Shown: positions 38,602 through 49,578 of the stretch, piece by piece
Numbering within the stretch: the stretch's first letter is position 1
Layout of the letters: each line of letters starts with the position of its first letter
DNA from: G963666705 sp963666705
Lineage (GTDB): Bacteria > Pseudomonadota > Alphaproteobacteria > CADEGL01
Direction of reading: 5' to 3'
DNA length: 64,000 nt
Assembly: GCA_963666705.2 (NCBI GenBank)
Contig: CAXXKO010000017.1
Location: forward strand, 1 to 64,000
Notes under the pieces: generated by a model
What the model was told of the DNA's origin: nothing
The model's database searches: none
The model's input: the letters and a program-made list of their open reading frames with translations, nothing else
Position numbers and translations under genes: made by a program

Positions 38602-38644
38602 TATTACACCGCCGAGGTGATCCCTTTTTGCTCCGCCATTGACA

Positions 38645-38650
38645 GACGCA
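38645..38650. repeat. Target-site duplication of the IS21-family element, right copy
   Basis: Second copy of GACGCA (left copy at 34891-34896), adjoining the right IS21 end TTGACA. Confidence 0.85.
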
Positions 38651-40629
38651 ATGGTAGCCGCGCAAGCCGACCACCCCGGTCTCCACGTCCACCATGACCA
38701 CGGCCAGGTGGAGGGCGGTCGGGTAGTTGGTAGCGACGGGGTCGAAATTGACGGTCGATTCGAGGCCGAGCTCGAACCCCTCCTCGGGATAGTCGGCGCC
38801 GCGATAGGCCATCTCCGCCACTTGCGCGAAAGAGCGGCCGCGGTCGGTGCCGCGGATGGTGAAGACGCCGTCCCGGTAGTCGATATCGGCCTCGGCGCAT
38901 TCCATCAGGTGCGCGGCCAGGGTCGTGGCCTTGGCGACGATGCGCTGGCTGGCGATGGCGAGGGCGATGCCGGCGGTCGAGAGCGAGCGCGCGGCGCCGG
39001 TGCCGAAATTGCCCGGGTCCCGGTCGGTATCGCCCTGCTGGAAGTCGATCGCTTCGATATCGATGCCGAGGCCGTCGGCGGCGACCTGGCGGAAAGTGAT
39101 CTCGTGGCTCTGGCCGTGCGAGTGGGTGCCGACCGAGAGGGTGGCGCGGCCGTCCGGGTGGACCCGCACCCGGCCCGCCTCCCAGGTTCCCGTCTTGGTG
39201 ATCGAGCCCGCGGCCATCTGGCGGCTCGGCCCCAGGCCCGCCCCCTCGACGATGCCGGCCATGCCGACGCCCATGCGAAGGCCGCGCGCCTTCAGCGCCG
39301 CCTGCTCGGCGCGGAGCCCGACATAGCCCGCGGCCGCCATCATGATGGCCTGCTGGCCCGCGGGGTTGCCGGAATCATATGTGGTGCCGAGGGGATTGGT
39401 GTAGGGGTACGCCACGGCGCCGATATAGTTCCGCGCCCGCATCTCCGCCACCTCGATGCCGAGCTCGCGCGCGCCGTTCTCCAGCAACCGCTCGCCCACG
39501 GAGGTCGAGGCCTGGATCGAGCCCCGGTAGGCATCGATGGGCGCGGTGTTGGTATAGGCGCCGGTCACGCGCACATGGACGGCCGGCGTGCGGTAGAGGC
39601 CGGACATGGTGGTCGGGTAATGCCCCCCCGGGATGACGGCGTTGAAGGAGCTCTGATAGCCGCCGAAGCCAGCGATGGTATCGACCGCGAGGCCGAGGAT
39701 GCGCCCCTCTCGGTCGAAGCCCATGCGGGCCTTCGTTACGTGATCGCGGGCGTGGGCGTCGGTCATCATGGCGTCGCTGCGCGTCGCCGTGAAGCGGACC
39801 GGCCGTCCCACCAGCTTCGATGCCCACAGCACCACGGGCTGCTCGGGATAGAAATACCCCTTGGGGCCGAAGCCGCCGCCCACGTCGGGTGCGACCACCC
39901 GGATGCGGCGCAGGGGAATGCCGAAGGCGAGCTTGGAGAGCCAGACGCGGAGCTGGTGCGGCCCCTGGCACGACGCCCACAGGGTGTAGTGGTCCTGGCC
40001 CTCGTCGTAATGGCCGAGGTAGCACCGCGTCTCCATGGGGTTGGCGATGATGCGCCGGTTGCGGATTTCGAGCGCGCTCACATGATGGGCGCCCGCGATG
40101 GCCGCCTCGGCCGCCCCGGCGTCGCCATGCTCGACCACGTAGACCACGTTGGTGCCGAGCGCCGCGTGGATGACCGGCGCATCCGCTTCGATCGCGCGCG
40201 CCACGTCGGTGACCACGGGCAGGGCCTCGTACTCGACCGCGATGGCCTCGGCCGCATCGGCCGCCTGGGCGCGGGTCTCGGCGATCGCGGCGGCGACGGT
40301 ATCGCCCACGAAACACACTTTCTCGGTGGCGAAGACCGGGCGCTTGGCGTCGTTCATGGGCCGGCCGTCGGTGAAGGGCACCGGGCTCATGCATGGCAGG
40401 ATGGTGCCGAGTCCGCCCGCCGCCCACTCGCGCCCGGTAATGATGGCGAGCACGCCCGACATGGCCGCGGCGCGCGCGGTCGAGATCGCGGCGATGCGGG
40501 CGTGGGCGTGGGGACTCCGCGCGAAGACCGCGTGGGCGCACCCCTCGATCGCCATGTCGTCGACATAGCTGCCGCGCCCGGTCAGAAACCTGAATCCTCG
40601 CCCCGCCCGAGCGCCTTGCCGATATACAT
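38645..40629 (-). pseudogene. coxL-like molybdenum hydroxylase large subunit, 5' fragment with frameshift
   Basis: The minus strand encodes most of a CoxL/xanthine dehydrogenase Mo-subunit: HAVFARSPHAHARIAAISTA, VGDTVAAAIAETRAQAADAA, DVGGGFGPKGYFYPEQPVVL and GVGMAGIVEGAGLGP. The natural start is the ATG at 40629 (MYIGKALGRGED, with GGGAGG upstream). A one-base loss near 40590-40598 shifts the frame before RFLTGRGSYVDDMAIEG. The 3' end is severed by the IS21 element. The Mo-site loop reads AYRGSIQ, unlike AYRCSFR of CO dehydrogenase form I or AYRGAGR of form II, so the original substrate is unknown. No medium or small subunit gene is nearby. Confidence 0.88.
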
Positions 40630-40747
40630 CCCGCGCGCCTCCCTGCCCGGGTCATGTTAGCCGATTTGCCCCGGGAGGCGAGCGAGGCGTGGTCGTCGAG
40701 ACGAGCGAGGGGCCGGCCCTGTACGGCCGGCCCCTCGCCGCGATGGG

Positions 40748-40823
<76 letters not shown>

Positions 40824-40980
40824 GAAAGGATTGGTCCGGCCCGGACGGCGCGACACTAGTTCCGCCGCGCGGTGCCGGGCAAGGGAAAAACGCGCCGGCG
40901 CCGGCGGGAGCAATCTGCCCGCACGACGCACCGATACCCGCTCGGCGCACCGTTATCGGCGCACCGTTATCGGCGCACCG

Positions 40981-41327
40981 TCAAGTGTCTTCCTTCTCCT
41001 TCGCGACCCCGTCCATCACCTCGGAGACATCGTCCTCGTCCTCGCCGAGCTCGGAGGCATTCTCGATCACGTCGTCCTCGTCGTCGTCATCGGACAGAGT
41101 GTCGGCGGTGTCGCCCCCCGAATCCAGATCCGCCGGCACCGGCGGCGCCTTGGGCTTCGGCGCGGGTGGCACGGGTGGCGCGGGCCGGCTGCGCTTGGCG
41201 CGGCTCGCGGCCGCCGGTTCGAAGACCGCCCCGCATTTCAGACATTTGATCGGACTGCGATTGAGATCGTAGAATCTCGCGCCACACTGTTGGCACTGGC
41301 GCTTCGCGCCCCACTGGGTTTCGCCAC
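40981..41327 (-). pseudogene. FYDLN-acid domain protein (TIGR02300-like), frameshifted at codon 5
   Basis: The GTG at 41327 (GGAG upstream) starts VAKP. After one missing base at 41314-41315 the next frame continues WGAKRQCQQCGARFYDLNRS, then PIKCLKCGAVFEPAAASRAK, a Pro/Ala linker and a very acidic tail (DSGGDTADTLSDDDDEDDVI). Two CxxC pairs suggest zinc binding; the function of this alphaproteobacterial family is unknown. With the lost base restored the gene is exactly 116 codons. Only the last 63 codons have a start in the shifted frame. It is divergent from aroA, as in many alphaproteobacteria. Confidence 0.8.
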
Positions 41328-41537
41328 TTGCGTTTCTCCGACTTCATCCGGGCGGACAGGGGCCCGCGTGCCAATTGCCATGATCCTCCGCACCTGTCAA
41401 AAATAAATTTCGGCCGCCGGGGCCGGTGGTGGCGCATCTCCGCGCTCACGCCGCGACACCGCCAGCCGCGGGGGAGTGCAGGGCTTGGCGGAATCAATCG
41501 GATTCTCTTGGGACGGCCGCGGCGGCCGGGTCCCGAA

Positions 41538-42875
41538 ATGACCCGCCTGGTGGCGCGCGGCGGCGCCGCGCTGTCGGGTCAGGCGCGGGTGCCGGGCGAC
41601 AAGTCGATTTCGCACCGCGCGCTCATGATCGCCGCCATGGCCGTGGGCGAGACGTCCGTCCGGGGCCTCCTCGACGGGGCGGACGTGATCGCCACCGCGG
41701 CCGCGCTGCAGGCACTCGGTGTCGACCTCGGGCGCGGCGACGATGGCGTCTGGCGCGTCCATGGCGTGGGCGCGGGCGGCCTTGCCGAGCCTGGCCAGGT
41801 GCTCGACATGGGCAACTCCGGCACTGGCGCGAGGCTCCTCGCGGGCCTCCTGGCGAGCCACCCCTTCACCAGCTTCCTGACCGGCGACGCCTCCCTCGTC
41901 GGCCGCCCCATGGACCGCGTCACTACGCCCCTCGAAAGCATGGGCGCCGCCTTCCTCACGCGCTCGGGCGGGCGCCTGCCATTGGCCGTGACCGGCGCGC
42001 GGGCACCGATACCCATCACCTATCGCCCGCCCGTGGCTTCGGCGCAGGTCAAGTCGGCCGTCCTCCTTGCCGCCCTCAACACGCCCGGCGCCACCACGGT
42101 AATCGAGGGCGCGCCGACCCGCGACCATACCGAGATCATGCTGCGCCATTTCGGCGCCGCGGTGACCGTGGAGGACGCGCAAGGCGGCGCCCGGGCCGTG
42201 ACCGTCTCGGGCGAAGTGGAGCTCTCGGCCCGTGCGGTCGAGGTGCCGGCGGACATCTCCTCGGCTGCCTTCCCCCTGGTTGCGGCGCTGATCTGCCCCG
42301 GATCGCAAGTCACGCTCCCCGGCGTCGGCGTCAATCTCCTGCGCACGGGCCTCCTCGAGACCCTCGAGGAGATGGGCGCGGACGTGACGCTCGCGGGCGC
42401 GCGCACGGCCGCGGGCGAGCCGGTCGCGGACCTGACCGTGCGGGCCGGGCCGCTCACGGGTGTCGAGGTGCCGCCGGAGCGGGCGCCGCGCATGATCGAC
42501 GAGTACCCGGTGCTCGCCGCCGCCGCGGCCTGCGCCGAGGGGCGGACGGTCCTGCGCGGCCTCGCCGAGCTGCGCGTCAAGGAAAGCGACCGACTGGCCG
42601 CCATCGCGGATGGCCTCGGGGCCTGCGGCGTCCGCGTCGAGGGGACTGGGGACGAGCTCGTCATCCACGGCACGGGCACGCCGCCCCCGGGGGGCGCCAC
42701 CATCGCCGCCCGGCTCGACCACCGCGTCGCCATGGCTTTCCTGGTGCTCGGGCTTGCCGCGCGGGCGCCGGTCCGGATCGACGACGCCCGGACGATCGAG
42801 ACGAGCTTCCCCGGCTTCGCCGCGCTGATGGTGGGCCTGGGCGCGGATATTGCGGGCGAGGGGGAAGCGGCGTGA
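41538..42875 (+). CDS. aroA: 3-phosphoshikimate 1-carboxyvinyltransferase (EPSP synthase)
   Basis: Joins phosphoenolpyruvate to shikimate 3-phosphate in aromatic amino acid synthesis. The 445-residue product shows VPGDKSISHRALMIAAMAVG at the N-terminus, MGNSGTGARLLAGLLASHPF (PEP loop), DASLVGRPMDRVTTPLESMG, PTRDHTEIMLRHFG, and the C-terminal ELRVKESDRLAAIADGL with DHRVAMAFLVLG. The loop sequence fits the alphaproteobacterial group. The ATG at 41538 gives the family N-terminus; the frame extends upstream without homology. The stop overlaps the cmk GTG by 4 bp. Confidence 0.96.
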   Translation: MTRLVARGGAALSGQARVPGDKSISHRALMIAAMAVGETSVRGLLDGADVIATAAALQALGVDLGRGDDGVWRVHGVGAGGLAEPGQVLDMGNSGTGARLLAGLLASHPFTSFLTGDASLVGRPMDRVTTPLESMGAAFLTRSGGRLPLAVTGARAPIPITYRPPVASAQVKSAVLLAALNTPGATTVIEGAPTRDHTEIMLRHFGAAVTVEDAQGGARAVTVSGEVELSARAVEVPADISSAAFPLVAALICPGSQVTLPGVGVNLLRTGLLETLEEMGADVTLAGARTAAGEPVADLTVRAGPLTGVEVPPERAPRMIDEYPVLAAAAACAEGRTVLRGLAELRVKESDRLAAIADGLGACGVRVEGTGDELVIHGTGTPPPGGATIAARLDHRVAMAFLVLGLAARAPVRIDDARTIETSFPGFAALMVGLGADIAGEGEAA

Positions 42876-43504
42876 TCGTCGCCGTCGACGGGCCGGCGGC
42901 GGCGGGCAAGGGCACGCTCGCGCGCCGCATCGCGGCCCATTTCGGGCTCGCCTACCTGGATACGGGGCTGCTCTACCGCGCCGTGGGGTTCGAGCTGGTG
43001 CGCCAAGGCACCGATCCGGCCGACGCGGCGGCCGCCGCCCAGGCCGCCCGGGCCCTGCGCGCGGCCGACCTCGACGACGACCGATTGCGCGGCGAGGCCG
43101 CGGCGGCCGCCGCCTCCATCGTCGCCGCCATGCCGGCGGTGCGCGCGGCCCTCCTCGAGTTCCAGCGCGCCTTCGCGGCGCATCCGCCGGCGGGTGCGAA
43201 GGGCGCGGTGATCGACGGTCGCGACATCGGCACCGTGGTATGCCCGGACGCCGCGGTGAAATTCTTCATCACCGCCAAGACCCAAGTGCGGGCGGAGCGC
43301 CGGCTTAGGGAGTTGCAGGCGCGCGGGGAGGACGCTATATATGCGCGCGTTCTCGCGGATATGCAGGCCCGCGACGCGCGCGACAGCCAGCGTGATATCG
43401 CGCCGTTGGTCGCCGCCGAGGACGCATATGTGCTCGACACCTCGGCGTTGGACGCGGACGCGGTGTTCGCCAGGGCGATCGACCACATGAATTCTCGACG
43501 ATAA
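42872..43504 (+). CDS. cmk: Cytidylate kinase
   Basis: Phosphorylates (d)CMP with ATP. The 210-residue P-loop kinase has Walker A VAVDGPAAAGKGTLARRIAA, the substrate segment YLDTGLLYRAVG, the cytidylate-specific DGRDIGTVVCPDAAVKFFIT and the lid RLRELQARGEDAIYARVLAD with DSQRDIAPL. A GTG start at 42872 is coupled to aroA. The aroA-cmk-rpsA order is widely conserved in proteobacteria. Confidence 0.95.
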   Translation: MIVAVDGPAAAGKGTLARRIAAHFGLAYLDTGLLYRAVGFELVRQGTDPADAAAAAQAARALRAADLDDDRLRGEAAAAAASIVAAMPAVRAALLEFQRAFAAHPPAGAKGAVIDGRDIGTVVCPDAAVKFFITAKTQVRAERRLRELQARGEDAIYARVLADMQARDARDSQRDIAPLVAAEDAYVLDTSALDADAVFARAIDHMNSRR

Positions 43505-43647
43505 AACGGCTCGGCGCCTGCCACCGTTGATCGCCGATGGATGGGGACCGGGGTAACCGGCTTCGTCCGCGTGTATCCGTAACGGGGAAAGACCGCCGGA
43601 GACAACCGGCTGGCCGGAATAACGACGAAAGGACACGAGAGACCATC

Positions 43648-45651
<2,004 letters not shown>

Positions 45652-45982
45652 GCGACTGGCGGGTTGGGCGCGTGGAGGACGCGGCGCGCGGGAAGCGACC
45701 CCTGCGGTGGTGCTCGACCTTAACGCCATGTTCGTGGACATGGTGGCGGAGCGCCGCGGCATGGACCGGCCCGACGCCGAGGTCGCGAGCGGCCGCCGGT
45801 TCCGGCGCCTCCCGGCTCGGACGTTGGCCGAAAAAACGTTTCTGCCTGAGAGGCTTACCCTTGACGGCATGATTTCCCTCTGGCAACCTGACGGTGGTTG
45901 GCGCTGATTCGTTAACAATCATTGGCCAGCGATCCGGCGCCGCCAAGCGCGCGTAGCGGCGCCGAAATGGGAACCGGATGGC
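45652..45982. other. Spacer between rpsA and ihfB
   Basis: A plus-strand frame (45620-45907, 95 codons) overlaps the end of rpsA but has no domain I recognise, no good ribosome binding site and biased composition, so I do not call it a gene. The 3' half is AT-richer and includes TTGACG (from 45861) and GATTCGTTAACAATCATTGG, where the ihfB promoter probably lies. Confidence 0.45.
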
Positions 45983-46267
45983 ATGACGAAGTCCGAGCTG
46001 ATCCAGCGGCTCGCGGAGCTCAATCCGCACCTCTACCAGCGCGACGTCGAGCTTATCGTCTCGACCATCTTCGAGGAGGTCGCCGGTGCGCTCGCCCGCG
46101 GCGATCGGGTCGAGCTCCGCGGCTTCGGCGCCTTTTCGGTCAAGCAGCGCGGCTCGCGCATCGGCCGCAATCCGCGCACCGGCGAAGCGGTCCAGGTGGC
46201 GGAGAAGTTCATCCCGTTCTTCAAAGCCGGCAAGGAGCTGCGGGAGCGGCTGAACGAGGATAGCTGA
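45983..46267 (+). CDS. ihfB: Integration host factor beta subunit
   Basis: The 94-residue DNA-bending protein pairs with IHF-alpha. It starts MTKSELIQRLAELNPHLYQR and contains VELRGFGAFSVKQRGSRIGR, the arm RNPRTGEAVQV with the intercalating Pro, and KFIPFFKAGKELRERLN. These features separate IHF-beta from HU. It follows rpsA as in most proteobacteria. IHF commonly assists sigma-54 promoters, and rpoN is in the same window. Confidence 0.95.
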   Translation: MTKSELIQRLAELNPHLYQRDVELIVSTIFEEVAGALARGDRVELRGFGAFSVKQRGSRIGRNPRTGEAVQVAEKFIPFFKAGKELRERLNEDS

Positions 46268-46375
46268 CCGCCCGGCGCGCGGCCATGCGCCCGACGATCG
46301 CCCGCGGCGGGGCCGCCCGCCCGACGACCCGGCAACCAGGCGGCCAATACCGCGGCTTGGCATGAGGGTCGCGAA

Positions 46376-46684
46376 TTGAGAATCCTCCATTGGATCGTCG
46401 TCGTCCCGGTCACGGCCGTCGCCGTGATCTTCGCGCTTTCGAACCGCGAGACCGTAAGCTTCGACCTCTGGCCCGTTCCCCATACGGTGGAGGCTCCCCC
46501 GGTCGTCGCCGTCTTCGCCGGGCTGGTCGTCGGCGTGCTGGTCGGCGCCCTGATCGCCTGGGCCGCCGGGCGCAAGTGGCGGCAGCTCGCCCGCACGCGG
46601 GATCAGGAGCTCAGGCGCGCCCGGCGGGAGCTGGCGCGGATCGGGGCGGCGCAGCCGCAGCCGGCCGAAGGCGAGCCGGAGTAG
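46376..46684 (+). CDS. lapA: LapA family (DUF1049) inner-membrane protein
   Basis: A 102-residue protein with two hydrophobic helices (about 5-22 and 42-64) separated by the family's ALSNRETVSFDLWP motif, then a charged C-terminal segment (RDQELRRARRELARI). In E. coli LapA works with LapB in controlling LPS synthesis; whether this holds here is inferred. A TTG at 46376 is the only start giving the right N-terminus. It follows ihfB, the conserved order. Confidence 0.85.
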   Translation: MRILHWIVVVPVTAVAVIFALSNRETVSFDLWPVPHTVEAPPVVAVFAGLVVGVLVGALIAWAAGRKWRQLARTRDQELRRARRELARIGAAQPQPAEGEPE

Positions 46685-46733
46685 CACGGCCCCCGGCGTT
46701 GCGGTCGGGCACGAAAACACCTAAGTCAGGGGC

Positions 46734-47381
46734 ATGTCGATCGCGGTAAAGATATGCGGCGTGAACGCGCCCGCGGCTGTTGCGGCGGCGGCGCGGGCCG
46801 GCGCCAGCTTCGTGGGGCTCGTGTTCTACGAGCGCTCGCCCCGGTACGTGACGCCCGCGCGCGCGGGCGCGCTGGTCGCCGGGCTGCCGCCGGGGATCGG
46901 CAAGGTCGGCCTCTTCGTCGATATGGACGACGCGGCCATCGGCGGGGCGCTGCGGTCGGTGCCCCTCGATCTGCTGCAATTCCATGGCCGGGAAAGCCCC
47001 GAGCGGGTGGCGGCTGTCAAGGCCACCTTCGGCATCCCGATCATGAAGGCGATCAAGATCGCGGCCCGGGGCGACCTCGAAGCCGTGCGCCCTTACGCGG
47101 GCTGCGCCGACTGGATCCTGTTCGACGCCAAGGCGCCGGCCTCGCTCCAGGACGCGCTGCCCGGCGGCAATGCCGTGTCGTTCGACTGGCGCCTGCTCGC
47201 GGGCCTCGAGCTGCCCGTGCCCTGGATGCTGTCGGGCGGGCTCGACCCCGAGAACGTGGCCGAGGCGGTGCGCGTGAGCGGGGCGCGGGCGGTGGACGTC
47301 TCCTCGGGCGTCGAGGCGCGGCCGGGGCTCAAGGACCCCGCGCGCATCGAGGCGTTCGTCCGCGCGGTCGAGGGCCTGTGA
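46734..47381 (+). CDS. trpF: Phosphoribosylanthranilate isomerase
   Basis: Catalyses the Amadori rearrangement of phosphoribosylanthranilate in tryptophan synthesis. The 215-residue TIM barrel has the general-base Cys in VKICGVNAPAAVAAAA, LVFYERSPRYVTP, GLFVDMDDAAIGGAL, LQFHGRESPERV, ILFDAKAP with the catalytic Asp, LSGGLDPENVAEAV and VDVSSGVEARPGLKDPARI. AGGGG precedes the ATG. It starts the trpFBA cluster, which lacks trpC, D and E here. Confidence 0.95.
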   Translation: MSIAVKICGVNAPAAVAAAARAGASFVGLVFYERSPRYVTPARAGALVAGLPPGIGKVGLFVDMDDAAIGGALRSVPLDLLQFHGRESPERVAAVKATFGIPIMKAIKIAARGDLEAVRPYAGCADWILFDAKAPASLQDALPGGNAVSFDWRLLAGLELPVPWMLSGGLDPENVAEAVRVSGARAVDVSSGVEARPGLKDPARIEAFVRAVEGL

Positions 47382-47484
47382 GGATCGTGCCTTTTGCGCT
47401 GTGATGCGCTCGGCTCGTGTGATTTATTTGGCGCCGCTCGCGGCGGACGGCCTCGAGCGGTTGAAGGGACGAGCGGCCGAGGCC

Positions 47485-48696
47485 ATGGAGAAGATCAACA
47501 CCTATCGCGGCGGCCCGGACGAGGGTGGGCATTTCGGCATCTTCGGCGGGCGCTATGTCGCCGAGACGCTGATGCCGCTGATCCTCGAGCTCGAGCGCGC
47601 CTACGGCGCGGCCAAGGCCGACCCGGCCTTCGCGTCCGAGCTCGACTACTACCTGCGGCACTACGCCGGCCACCCGAGCCCGCTCTATCTCGCCGAGCGT
47701 CTGACCGCGCATTTCGGGGGTGCGAGGATCTACTTCAAGCGCGAAGAGCTCAACCACACCGGCTCCCACAAGATCAACAACTGTCTGGGCCAAATCCTGA
47801 TCGCCCGGCGCATGGGCAAGCGGCGCATCATCGCCGAGACGGGCGCCGGCCAGCACGGCGTCGCCGTCGCCACGGTTTGCGCCCTGTTCGGCCATCCCTG
47901 CGTCGTCTATATGGGGGCCAAGGACATCGAGCGGCAGAAGCCCAACGTGTTCCGCATGCGCCTCCTGGGTGCCGAGGTGGTGCCGGTCCACAGCGGCTCG
48001 ATGTCGCTCAAGGACGCGCTCAACGAGGCCTTGCGGGACTGGGTCGCCAATGTCGAGGATACCTTCTACATCATCGGCACCGTCGCCGGCCCGCACCCCT
48101 ATCCCGCCATGGTGCGCGATTTCCAGTGCATCATCGGCAACGAGGTGCGCGAGCAGATCGTGGGGGCGGAGGGGCGCCTCCCGGATTCCCTCGTCGCCTG
48201 CATCGGCGGCGGCTCCAACGCCATGGGGCTCTTCCATCCCTTCCTCGACGACCCGGAGGTGCGCATCATCGGCGTCGAGGCCGCGGGCCTCGGCATCGAC
48301 ACGGACAAGCACGCCGCCTCGCTCACGGGCGGGCGGGCGGGCGTGCTGCATGGCAACCGCACCTATCTGCTGCAGGACGCGGACGGCCAGATCGACGAGG
48401 CGCACTCGATCTCCGCCGGCCTCGACTACCCCGGCATCGGGCCCGAGCATGCCTGGCTGCACGATACCGGGCGCGCCGAGTACGTGTCGGCGACGGACAG
48501 GGAGGCGCTCGCGGCCTTCGAGCTGTGCTCGCGCCTGGAAGGCATCATCCCGGCGCTCGAGCCGGCCCACGCGCTCGCCCATGTGGCCAAGATCGCGCCC
48601 GGATTGCCGGGCGGCCACCTGATGGTCATGAACTTGTGCGGCCGCGGCGACAAGGACGTCTTCACCGTCGCCGAGGCGCTGGGGATGGAGATATGA
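47485..48696 (+). CDS. trpB: Tryptophan synthase beta chain
   Basis: A PLP enzyme joining indole and serine. The 403-residue product contains GGHFGIFGGRYVAETLMPLI, the Schiff-base Lys96 in ELNHTGSHKINNCLGQILIA, the catalytic Glu in AETGAGQHGVA and the phosphate-binding CIGGGSNAMGLF. The frame opens further upstream (47401), but the ATG at 47485 gives the family N-terminus. It ends in a 4-bp overlap with trpA, whose product forms the indole-channelling complex with it. Confidence 0.96.
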   Translation: MEKINTYRGGPDEGGHFGIFGGRYVAETLMPLILELERAYGAAKADPAFASELDYYLRHYAGHPSPLYLAERLTAHFGGARIYFKREELNHTGSHKINNCLGQILIARRMGKRRIIAETGAGQHGVAVATVCALFGHPCVVYMGAKDIERQKPNVFRMRLLGAEVVPVHSGSMSLKDALNEALRDWVANVEDTFYIIGTVAGPHPYPAMVRDFQCIIGNEVREQIVGAEGRLPDSLVACIGGGSNAMGLFHPFLDDPEVRIIGVEAAGLGIDTDKHAASLTGGRAGVLHGNRTYLLQDADGQIDEAHSISAGLDYPGIGPEHAWLHDTGRAEYVSATDREALAAFELCSRLEGIIPALEPAHALAHVAKIAPGLPGGHLMVMNLCGRGDKDVFTVAEALGMEI

Positions 48697-49553
48697 GCGC
48701 GCCGGGCCCAGCCGCCGCCGGCCGGGAAGGCCGCATCGAGCGCCGCTTCGCCGCGACGCGCGCCGAGGGCCGCGGGGCGCTGGTCACCTTCATCACCGCC
48801 GGCGACCCGGATTACGACACCTCGCTCGCCCTCCTCAAGGCGCTGCCGGGGGCGGGGGCGGACGTCATCGAGCTCGGCATGCCCTTCTCCGACCCCATGG
48901 CCGACGGGCCGGCGATCCAGCTCGCGGGCCAGCGCGCACTCGCCGGCGGCCAGGACATGGAGCGGACGCTCGCCATGGCCGCGGACTTCAGGGTGGGGGA
49001 CGGCGAGACGCCGCTCGTGCTCATGGGCTACTACAACCCGATCTACATCTATGGCGTGGACGCCTTCGTGGACGACGCGGCGGCGGCCGGGGTCGACGGG
49101 CTCATCCTCGTCGATCTGCCACCCGAGGAGGATAGCGAGCTGCGCCCGCAAGCGGAGGCGGCCGGCCTCTCCTTCATCCGCCTGGCCACCCCCACCAGCG
49201 ACGCGACGCGGCTGGAGACGGTGCTGAGAGCGGCCTCGGGCTTCATCTATTACGTCTCGATTACCGGCATCACGGGGACGGCCTCCGCCTCGGCCGACGC
49301 GATCGAGCGCGCCGTCGCGCTGTTGCGGACCCACACTGGCCTGCCGGTGGCCGTCGGCTTCGGCATCAAGACGCCGGAGCAGGTGGCGAGCATCGCCCGC
49401 CTCGCGGACGGCGCCGTGGTGGGCTCGGCCATCGTCGGCAAGATCACCGAGAACCTGGACGCGGCGGGTTGCGCCGGCCCCGGGCTCCGGAGTTCCGTCC
49501 TCGGTTTCGTCGGCTCGCTCGCGGCGGCCGTGCGGAACGGCGCGGGCGGCTAG
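48693..49553 (+). CDS. trpA: Tryptophan synthase alpha chain
   Basis: Splits indole-3-glycerol phosphate into indole and glyceraldehyde 3-phosphate. The 286-residue TIM barrel shows the catalytic Glu in DVIELGMPFSDPMADGPAIQ, catalytic Asp in GLILVDLPPEE, the phosphate loop SITGITGT and FGIKTPEQVASI. The C-terminus (AAGCAGPGLRSSVLGFVGSL) is somewhat longer than usual. Coupled to trpB by ATGA; accD follows after 25 bp. Confidence 0.96.
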   Translation: MSAPGPAAAGREGRIERRFAATRAEGRGALVTFITAGDPDYDTSLALLKALPGAGADVIELGMPFSDPMADGPAIQLAGQRALAGGQDMERTLAMAADFRVGDGETPLVLMGYYNPIYIYGVDAFVDDAAAAGVDGLILVDLPPEEDSELRPQAEAAGLSFIRLATPTSDATRLETVLRAASGFIYYVSITGITGTASASADAIERAVALLRTHTGLPVAVGFGIKTPEQVASIARLADGAVVGSAIVGKITENLDAAGCAGPGLRSSVLGFVGSLAAAVRNGAGG

Positions 49554-49578
49554 CCGAGCGCCCAGTGGAGGCGGCCGT

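Larger units (their letters stand above)
34897..38644 (+). mobile_element. IS21-family insertion sequence carrying a nested IS630-family element
   Basis: The ends are TGAGAACGGCAGAGCAATAA (left) and, in reverse complement, TGTCAATGGCGGAGCAAAAA (right). They are related imperfect inverted repeats starting with TG as in IS21. Inside are istA and istB in the usual order and overlap. The block is bounded by the 6-bp duplication GACGCA and interrupts the coxL-like gene. It measures 3,748 bp with the nested IS630 copy (37431-38601) and about 2.6 kb without it, a normal IS21 size. The 155 bp between istB and the nested element is non-coding IS21 tail. Confidence 0.87.

Noticed and set aside
38645..40629. 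Carbon monoxide dehydrogenase large subunit
   Set aside because: The active-site loop AYRGSIQ is neither the form I AYRCSFR nor the form II AYRGAGR motif, and medium and small subunits are missing.
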